Program-made: the position numbers and the translations under genes | Shown: one piece after another, positions 58,505 to 64,000 of the stretch | How positions within the stretch are numbered: the stretch's first letter is position 1 | Layout: every line of letters starts with the position of its first letter | Source of the DNA: Arthrobacter sp. Soil763 | Lineage (GTDB): Bacteria > Actinomycetota > Actinomycetes > Actinomycetales > Micrococcaceae | Direction: 5' to 3' | DNA: 64,000 nt | Assembly (NCBI RefSeq): GCF_001428365.1 | Contig: NZ_LMSH01000003.1 | Span: 113,524 to 177,523 of the forward strand | Notes under the pieces: model-generated | What the model was told of the DNA's origin: nothing | The model's input: the letters and a program-made list of their open reading frames with translations, nothing else | Databases searched by the model: none

Positions 58505-59851
58505 CTAGTGGCTTTCGGTGACGGAGTCGGCCGCGGCGGCGGAGACGCCTTCCGGACGGTTGCGGGCGTAGAGGTAGGTGGCCACGGCGGTGACCGCGAG
58601 GCAGGCGGCCAGGAAGACCAGTCCGCTCTGGCTGTTGCCGGTCGCGTCCTTGAGGAGGCCGACGATGTACGGGGAGACGAAGCCGCCGAGGTTGCCGAGC
58701 GAGTTGACCATCGCGAGGCCTGCGGCGGCGGCGGCGCCGGTCAGGGCGGCGGAGGGCATGGCCAGGAACGGGGCGATCGCGGAGTAGATGCCCATGGCCG
58801 CGAGGGTCAGGAACACCATCGAGAGCACGGCGTTGACCGGCAGCAGGAACCCGGCGCCGAGCAGGCCGACGGCGGCCAGGACCATGCTGGCGCTGGCGTG
58901 CCAGACCCGGTTGCCGGTGCGGTCCGAGCGCTTGCTCCAGAAGTACACGAACACCGCCGCGATGGCGTACGGGATGAAGACGATGAAGCCGACCTGGACG
59001 GAGTCGAACTTGCCGAGCGCCTTGACGATCGTGGGCATCCAGAGGCCGAGGCCGTAGATGCCGCAGACCAGGCCGAAGTACAGGGCCGAGTAGGCCAGGG
59101 TGCGGGGGTCCTTCAGGCCGGCGAGGAAGTTGTGGTTGCCGGACTTCTGCTTGTCGGCCAGTTCCTTGTTCATGGTGCTGGAGAGCCACTCGCGCTCTTC
59201 GGGCTTGAGCCACTTGGCGTGTTCGGGCCGGTCGGTCATGACGAACGGGGTGATGATGCCCAGGACGATCGCCGGGATGCCTTCGATGATGTAGAGCCAC
59301 TGCCAGCCGTGCAGGCCGGCGACACCCTCAAGGCCCAGCAGCATGCCGGAGACCGGGGCGCCGAGGGCGTTCGAGATCGGCTGGGCGAGGATGAAGATAC
59401 CCAGCACGGTCACGCGCTGCGCGGCAGGGAACCAGAGGGTCAGGTAGAAGAGGATGGCCGGGAAGAAGCCGGCCTCGGCCGCGCCGAGCAGGAAGCGGAT
59501 GATGTAGAACGTGGTCTCGCCGTTGACCAGGAACATCGCGGTGGCGAAGATGCCCCAGGTGATCAGGATGCGGGCGATCCACTTGCGGGCGCCGTAGCGG
59601 TACATGCCGCCGTTGCTCGGGATTTCCAGCAGGGCGTAGCCGAGGAAGAAAATACCGGCGCCGAGGCCGTAGGCGGCTTCGGTGAGGCCGATGTCGCCCT
59701 GCATGCCGAGCTTGGCGAAGCCGACGTTGTTACGGTCCAGGTAGGCGATGAAGTAGAGCAGGACGATCAGGGGCATGAGCCGGCGGCGCACCTTGCGCAG
59801 CGTGGTCTGGCCCAGTTCGCTCAGGGCCGGGGTGGCGGTCAGGGAGGTCAT
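58505..59851 (-). CDS. MFS transporter, ACS type, module B
   Basis: A 448-residue permease closely similar to the module A transporter: YLDRNNVGFAKLGM, LEIPSNGGMYRYGARKWIARI, LLGAAEAGFFPAILFYLTLWFP and AMVNSLGNLGGFVSPY. It is a good candidate for uptake of a four-carbon sugar acid. The ATG at 59851 is preceded by GGAGG. It is the first gene of module B; the 236 bp before the GntR gene contain the candidate operator at 59948. Confidence 0.87.
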   Translation of the reverse strand: MTSLTATPALSELGQTTLRKVRRRLMPLIVLLYFIAYLDRNNVGFAKLGMQGDIGLTEAAYGLGAGIFFLGYALLEIPSNGGMYRYGARKWIARILITWGIFATAMFLVNGETTFYIIRFLLGAAEAGFFPAILFYLTLWFPAAQRVTVLGIFILAQPISNALGAPVSGMLLGLEGVAGLHGWQWLYIIEGIPAIVLGIITPFVMTDRPEHAKWLKPEEREWLSSTMNKELADKQKSGNHNFLAGLKDPRTLAYSALYFGLVCGIYGLGLWMPTIVKALGKFDSVQVGFIVFIPYAIAAVFVYFWSKRSDRTGNRVWHASASMVLAAVGLLGAGFLLPVNAVLSMVFLTLAAMGIYSAIAPFLAMPSAALTGAAAAAGLAMVNSLGNLGGFVSPYIVGLLKDATGNSQSGLVFLAACLAVTAVATYLYARNRPEGVSAAAADSVTESH

Positions 59852-59947
59852 CGCTGGCCTCCACCGGTGTTCGTGGTGCCCAGGGCAGGGACGTGCGCGC
59901 GCATGAAGACTCCTTTGGCTGGCGGCATTCTGTGACAATCGATGATG

Positions 59948-59959
59948 TCAGATGTCTGA
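59948..59959. promoter_or_regulatory. Candidate FadR-type GntR operator of module B
   Basis: TCAGATGTCTGA has perfect 5-bp arms (TCAGA/TCTGA) and is followed by further TCTGTCTGA half-sites to about 59970. The stretch is AT-rich compared with its surroundings and lies 97 bp before the MFS start, a fit for regulation by the adjacent GntR protein. Confidence 0.5.
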
Positions 59960-60087
59960 TATCTGTCTGAGATTCTAATCACACGGCAGGGTGGCGTCAA
60001 CAGCTCACGGAATGCGTCGCGCACCACTGTCCGGCCGGACGCCGGCGGCTGGGCGGGGCTGCGGCACGGCCAGAATGGCCCCCGGGG

Positions 60088-60816
60088 TCAGCTGGCGGCG
60101 GCGCCGCGGGCTGCGACCGCGAGGTAGCGTTCGTAGTCCTCGAAGGTCTGGGTGATATGCGCGTCCATGGCCGACCGGGCAGCCGCCGGCTCGCCGGAGG
60201 CAATCGCGGTCAGGACCTGCTTGTGGTGGTGGATGGCGTGCCGCTGCACGTCGGGGAACGCGGAGGTCTCACGCCGCATGGCGTACAGCAGGGTGGAGAG
60301 CTGGCCGAGCAGGGCGGGCACGAAGGGGTTGCCGGAGGCGCGCAGGACGGTGTCATGGAAGGCGATATCGGCCACGGTGAGCGCCTCGACGTCGCCGGCG
60401 TGGTGCGCGGCCTCCATCAGGCGGACGCTCTCGGTCAGATCGGCCAGGTCGGCCTCGGTGTGGCGGGAGGCTGCCAGCTCCGCGGCGCCGGTTTCGACCA
60501 TCCGCCGGACTTCGAGCAGACGCAGCGCGACCTGGTCCGAGGCCACGCCCCGGGAGGCGGCGCGCATGATCGCGTCCAGGCCGGTCCAGCGCTCGGGCGG
60601 GTTCACGAAGGTGCCGAGGCCGCGTTTCACGTAAACCACGTTCTGGGCCTTGAGCGCCTTCATCGCCTCGCGGGCGGTGAGCCGGCTGACGCCGGATTCC
60701 TTGGCGATGTCCGCTTCCGGCGGCAGGGCGTCGTCGGGCTTGATCTGCCCGCTGAGGATGTATTCGAGGACCTGGTCCACGACGACGTCGACCAGTGTCC
60801 GCCGCGTCTCTGCCAT
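60088..60816 (-). CDS. GntR/FadR-family (FCD) regulator of module B
   Basis: A 242-residue regulator with an N-terminal winged helix (VVVDQVLEYILSGQIKPDDALP, then SRLTAREAMKALKAQNVVYVKRGLGTFV, residues about 9-72) and an FCD domain with Asp and His ligands (ADIAFHDTVL, HAIHHHKQVLTA). It has the FadR-type architecture used for sugar-acid regulons (UxuR, DgoR and similar). Located upstream of module B on the same strand. An additional open frame of unclear role exists downstream at 60000-60200 but it is not convincing. Confidence 0.88.
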   Translation of the reverse strand: MAETRRTLVDVVVDQVLEYILSGQIKPDDALPPEADIAKESGVSRLTAREAMKALKAQNVVYVKRGLGTFVNPPERWTGLDAIMRAASRGVASDQVALRLLEVRRMVETGAAELAASRHTEADLADLTESVRLMEAAHHAGDVEALTVADIAFHDTVLRASGNPFVPALLGQLSTLLYAMRRETSAFPDVQRHAIHHHKQVLTAIASGEPAAARSAMDAHITQTFEDYERYLAVAARGAAAS

Positions 60817-60921
60817 GGTGATCCCCTGCCTGCGCGCCCCCGAACCGGGCGCATTGCCTCTCCTCCAACCCTACTAGACGCAGCGCCGGCGTCCGGCTGT
60901 ACGGCGTCCGGTTAAGCGGCG

Positions 60922-60976
60922 AACGCGGGGCCGCCTCCGGCCATCCCAGGGGATGGGCCGGAGGCGGCCCCGCGTT
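60922..60976 (-). terminator. Long hairpin after sucD
   Basis: AACGCGGGGCCGCCTCCGGCC (60922 onward) followed by ATCCC, and after a short loop the complement with one extra G, ending at 60976: more than 20 paired bases. It lies 38 bp past the stop of sucD (minus strand) and just upstream of the module B gntR promoter. Confidence 0.7.
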
Positions 60977-61013
60977 GCGGTGGCGCGGTGCTGCGGGACG
61001 CAGCGGGTGAGGC

Positions 61014-61916
61014 CTAGAGTGCGGCGTAAACTTCGCGCAGCAGCTTGGCGGTCTCGGACGGCGTCTTGCCGACCTTGACGCCGGCAGCCTCGAGGGCTTC
61101 CTTCTTGGCCTGGGCGGTGCCCGCGGAGCCGGAAACGATGGCGCCGGCGTGGCCCATGGTCTTGCCTTCCGGGGCGGTGAAGCCGGCCACGTAGCCGACG
61201 ACCGGCTTGGTGACGTGGGCCTTGATGTAATCCGCGGCCCGCTCCTCGGCGTCGCCGCCGATTTCGCCGATCATCACGATCGCCTTGGTCTCGGGATCAG
61301 CTTCGAACGCTTCGAGGGCGTCGATGTGCGTGGTGCCGATGATCGGGTCGCCGCCGATGCCGATGGCGGTGGAGAAGCCCAGGTCGCGCAGTTCGTACAT
61401 CATCTGGTAGGTCAGGGTGCCCGACTTGGAGACGAGGCCGATCGGGCCCTTGCCGGTGATGTTCGCCGGCGTGATGCCGACGAGCGCCTCACCCGGGGTG
61501 ATGATGCCGGGGCAGTTCGGGCCGATGATGCGGGTGACCTGCTTGCCGTTGGCGTCCACCTTGGACTGGGCCAGCGCCCAGAACTCGGCGGAGTCCTGGA
61601 CCGGCACGCCCTCGGTGATGACGACGACCAGGCCGATGCCGGCCTCGATGGCCTCGACGACGGCGTCCTTGGTGAAGGCCGGCGGCACGAAGACGATGGA
61701 GACGTCGGCGCCGGTCTCGGCCATGGCTTCCTTGACGGTGCCGAAGACGGTGATCTCGTTGTCGCCGTGCAGGACCGTGGTGCCGGCCTTGCGGGCGTTG
61801 ACGCCGCCCACAATGTTGGTGCCGGCCTTGAGCATGAGGGCGGTGTGCTTGGTGCCTTCGCCGCCGGTGATGCCCTGGACGATGACCTTGGAGTCCTTGT
61901 TCAGATAAATAGACAT
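61014..61916 (-). CDS. sucD: Succinate-CoA ligase, alpha subunit
   Basis: A 300-residue alpha subunit of the TCA-cycle enzyme that makes succinate from succinyl-CoA with ATP or GTP formation. It shows the CoA-binding Rossmann start ([17 protein letters not shown]), the [14 protein letters not shown] loop, [13 protein letters not shown], and the active-site phosphohistidine in [19 protein letters not shown] (near residue 246). Length and motifs are normal. It lies 12 bp after sucC with its own ribosome site, so the two are co-transcribed. Confidence 0.97.
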   Translation of the reverse strand: MSIYLNKDSKVIVQGITGGEGTKHTALMLKAGTNIVGGVNARKAGTTVLHGDNEITVFGTVKEAMAETGADVSIVFVPPAFTKDAVVEAIEAGIGLVVVITEGVPVQDSAEFWALAQSKVDANGKQVTRIIGPNCPGIITPGEALVGITPANITGKGPIGLVSKSGTLTYQMMYELRDLGFSTAIGIGGDPIIGTTHIDALEAFEADPETKAIVMIGEIGGDAEERAADYIKAHVTKPVVGYVAGFTAPEGKTMGHAGAIVSGSAGTAQAKKEALEAAGVKVGKTPSETAKLLREVYAAL

Positions 61917-61928
61917 AGTCGTGTCCCT

Positions 61929-63098
61929 TTACTTCGCTGCGTTGGCGAGCTCGGCAGCCTTGTCGGCGCCCTCGTCCATGGTGGCGGCCAGGGTAACCAG
62001 CGGGTGGTTGGCCTCGGCCAGGATGCGGCGGCCTTCCTCGACGTTGTTGCCGTCGAGACGGACGACCAACGGCTTGTTCGCGGAGTGGCCGAGCTCGGCG
62101 AGAGCGCCGACAATGCCCTTGGCGACAGCGTCACAGGCGGTGATGCCGCCGAAGACGTTGACGAAGACGGACTTGACCTGCTCGTCGCCGAGGATGACGT
62201 CGAGGCCGGCGGCCATGACCTCTGCAGAGGCTCCGCCGCCGATGTCCAGGAAGTTGGCGGGCTTGACGTTGCCGTGGTTCTCGCCGGCATAGGCGACGAC
62301 GTCGAGCGTGGACATGACCAGGCCGGCACCGTTACCGATGATCCCGACTTCGCCGTCGAGCTTGACGTAGTTGAGGTCCTGCGCCTTGGCCTTGGCCTCG
62401 AGCGGATCCGCGGCGTCCTTGTCCTCCAGGGCGGAGTGCTTGGGGTGGCGGAAGTCGGCGTTCTCGTCGAGGGAGACCTTGCCGTCGAGGGCAACGATGT
62501 CACCGGCGCCGGTCTTGACCAGCGGGTTGACCTCCACGAGGGTGGCGTCTTCCTTCTTGAAGACGTCCCAGAGCTTGAGGATGACGGCGGCGACCTTGCC
62601 GCGCAGTTCCTCGGCGAAACCGGCGGCGGCGACGATCTCGTCGGCCTTGGCCTGGTCGATGCCAACGGCCGGGTCGATCGCGACCTTGGCCAGCGCCTCC
62701 GGGCGCTCGACGGCGAGCTGCTCGATCTCCATGCCGCCTTCCACCGAGCACATGGCCAGGTAGTTGCGGTTGGCGCGGTCGAGCAGGACGGAGAAGTAGT
62801 ATTCCTCGGCGATGTCCGCACCCTGGGCGATCATCACCTTGTTAACGGTGTGGCCCTTGATGTCCATGCCGAGAATGTTGGTGGAGTGCTCCAGCGCTTC
62901 ATCGGCGGTCTTCGCGACCTTAACGCCGCCGGCCTTGCCTCGGCCACCGACCTTAACCTGTGCCTTGACGACAGTTACGCCGCCGATCTTCTCGGCAGCT
63001 GCCTTTGCTTCTTCAGGGGTGTGCGCCACGATGCCAGCAAGCACGGGTACACCGTGCGCCTCGAACATATCGCGCGCCTGATATTCAAACAGGTCCAC
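61929..63098 (-). CDS. sucC: Succinate-CoA ligase, beta subunit
   Basis: A 389-residue beta subunit with the ATP-grasp fold. [20 protein letters not shown] and [18 protein letters not shown] open the nucleotide-binding domain; [21 protein letters not shown] and FLDIGGGAS mark the metal site and the ligase-CoA-type C-terminal domain ([30 protein letters not shown]). The start is GTG at 63098, nine bases after AAGGAC. The leader upstream is AT-richer and should contain the promoter of the operon. Confidence 0.97.
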   Translation of the reverse strand: MDLFEYQARDMFEAHGVPVLAGIVAHTPEEAKAAAEKIGGVTVVKAQVKVGGRGKAGGVKVAKTADEALEHSTNILGMDIKGHTVNKVMIAQGADIAEEYYFSVLLDRANRNYLAMCSVEGGMEIEQLAVERPEALAKVAIDPAVGIDQAKADEIVAAAGFAEELRGKVAAVILKLWDVFKKEDATLVEVNPLVKTGAGDIVALDGKVSLDENADFRHPKHSALEDKDAADPLEAKAKAQDLNYVKLDGEVGIIGNGAGLVMSTLDVVAYAGENHGNVKPANFLDIGGGASAEVMAAGLDVILGDEQVKSVFVNVFGGITACDAVAKGIVGALAELGHSANKPLVVRLDGNNVEEGRRILAEANHPLVTLAATMDEGADKAAELANAAK

Positions 63099-63322
63099 GG
63101 TTTAGTGTCCTTCTACGTCGAAGTAGTTTCTGTACAGCCGGACCCCGCGTACTCGCGGTTACCGGGCTGCGGAATAAACGCACCCTGCGACAAGCTTGGA
63201 AACGAGCCACACGGCGCAATGCTCCTTTGGGAACTCTAGTCCTTCGCGGGGACCAGCCCGACCCAGAGTACCGCTTATGTGAGTAAGGACACTATTCTAT
63301 TGGGCGTAGAAAAACCGCTAGA
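63099..63322 (-). other. 224-bp region between the lipoprotein gene and sucC
   Basis: This stretch holds the promoter and leader of sucCD and the 3' flank of the lipoprotein gene. An AT-rich part at 63280-63325 contains TTCTATTG and a run of A on the plus strand. I could not pick one -35/-10 pair with confidence, and no gene is visible. Confidence 0.4.
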
Positions 63323-64000
63323 TTACGGGGTTTTTCGGGCGTCCGACGGCGCCGGGGAGGCGGTTTTGGGCGGCCTCTGGACCAGTTCGTAACGGTCCCG
63401 CGAAATGAAGAACGCGACCCCCGCGGAGATGTTTCCGCAGGCGACGCCGCCGTCGTACGCGGAGCAGCGCAGGCCGTTGCGCTCGACGTTCTTCCCGTCG
63501 GCGAGGGTGGGCAGCGCGGAGATCGGCCCGTTGCGCCTGCCCTTGGGACCGAATTCGGCCTCTTGGGCGGTGACGCCGGAGCGGCACTCGCCGTAGACGG
63601 CCTTGTCCGGTGTCAGCAGGGCCGTTCCGCCGAGGTAGCCGAGGCCGGTCCCGGAGCAGTCGTCGCGGATGTCCTTCGCTTCGGGTTTCGGGTAGGCGGC
63701 CAGCTCGCAGTGCGCGACCGGCACGGTGGCCCACCTGCCGTTTTCGCTGGCTCCGAAGGAATTCGGCTCGTAGGGCAGGTTGACGTGCCCGCCCCGGGCC
63801 GAGGTCAGGGAGCAGACGATGTTGCGGTCGGCGGTGACGAAGCTCAGGTAGTCCTGGCCCGAGCCCAGCGCGGCGGGGTCGGTCAGCGGTGCCTGACGGA
63901 GCTGTTCCAAGGGCGGCAGCGGCGCCGGCGGGACGTAGTCCGGGTCCTTTTGCGTGATGGTGCACGCCGAGGTGGCCAGCAGGGCCAGGCCGGCCAGTAT
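63323..64000 (-). CDS. Lipoprotein, 5' end beyond the window
   Basis: The frame remains open to the right edge, giving at least 225 codons. At the edge are ILAGLALLATSAC, a lipobox with Cys at codon 13 from the edge, so only a few N-terminal codons are missing. The mature part (VTADRNIVCSLTSARGGHVNLPYEPNS..., spaced Cys residues in IVCSL, HCELA, DDCSG, GECRS, LRCSA and VACGN) has six or more Cys that can pair outside the membrane. I recognise no catalytic motif; the pattern resembles actinobacterial secreted proteins of unknown function. Confidence 0.65.
   Translation of the reverse strand: MLAGLALLATSACTITQKDPDYVPPAPLPPLEQLRQAPLTDPAALGSGQDYLSFVTADRNIVCSLTSARGGHVNLPYEPNSFGASENGRWATVPVAHCELAAYPKPEAKDIRDDCSGTGLGYLGGTALLTPDKAVYGECRSGVTAQEAEFGPKGRRNGPISALPTLADGKNVERNGLRCSAYDGGVACGNISAGVAFFISRDRYELVQRPPKTASPAPSDARKTP

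Overview
The window is about 64 kb of very GC-rich DNA with frequent GTG starts, many 4-bp ATGA gene overlaps and short gaps. The gene content points to a soil actinobacterium of the order Micrococcales, most like Arthrobacter, Pseudarthrobacter or Paenarthrobacter. Pointers include a DUF222-type HNH endonuclease end, a DUF6318-like lipoprotein, an OFA-family transporter with a tiny membrane partner, a DUF559/AbiEi-like protein and Tat-exported phosphatases. The lineage is inferred from gene families, not from a marker RNA; no rRNA, tRNA, CRISPR array, phage or insertion sequence was recognised.

Layout. 1-7.6 kb: end of an HNH endonuclease gene, a membrane protein with an internal duplication, an operon of OFA transporter, 47-residue membrane protein and gamma-glutamyltransferase, then Tex and a SOUL protein. 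7.8-15.2 kb: a 1207-residue Fe-S nuclease/exonuclease/helicase, an intergenic repeat cluster, an Old Yellow Enzyme and three envelope or secreted proteins. 15.4-21 kb: an FMN split-barrel protein and a genome-defence patch with Vsr, a TetR regulator, an unknown small gene and an McrC/McrB type IV restriction pair. 21-28.7 kb: small proteins, a thioesterase, an asymmetric heterodimeric ABC exporter, and a MarR-controlled DHA2 drug exporter with a C-terminal coiled coil.

28.7-36 kb holds a probable guanidino-compound or arginine catabolic locus. A ureohydrolase and a ThDP-dependent decarboxylase-like enzyme overlap by 4 bp, and nearby are an XRE-cupin regulator and a sodium:solute symporter. 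The ureohydrolase and symporter promoters carry a matching element. Between the two parts lie a DUF559 nuclease-like gene and five intergenic repeats that all end in the same 14-mer. 36-47 kb: a ferritin-like/VIT1 iron transporter coupled to a matrixin protease, a LOG protein, a frameshifted glutamine-amidotransferase-type hydrolase, a MarR/MFS pair, two Tat phosphatases behind a PHO-box-like repeat, and an ArsR/SRPBCC pair.

47.1-60.8 kb is a 13-gene minus-strand supercluster for C4 sugars and sugar acids. Module A has a TPI-like isomerase, MFS transporter, SDR, 3-hydroxyacyl-CoA-dehydrogenase-family enzyme, RpiB-like isomerase, DhaK-DhaL kinase and a TIM-barrel isomerase, behind a GntR operator. 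Module B has a threonate-dehydrogenase-like enzyme, a DUF1537 acid-sugar kinase, an SDR and an MFS transporter, with its own GntR regulator. The kinase, TPI-like and RpiB-like trio matches erythrulose catabolism to erythrose 4-phosphate; the LtnD/OtnK-like pair matches tetronate catabolism. The window closes with sucCD and a lipoprotein gene running off the right edge.
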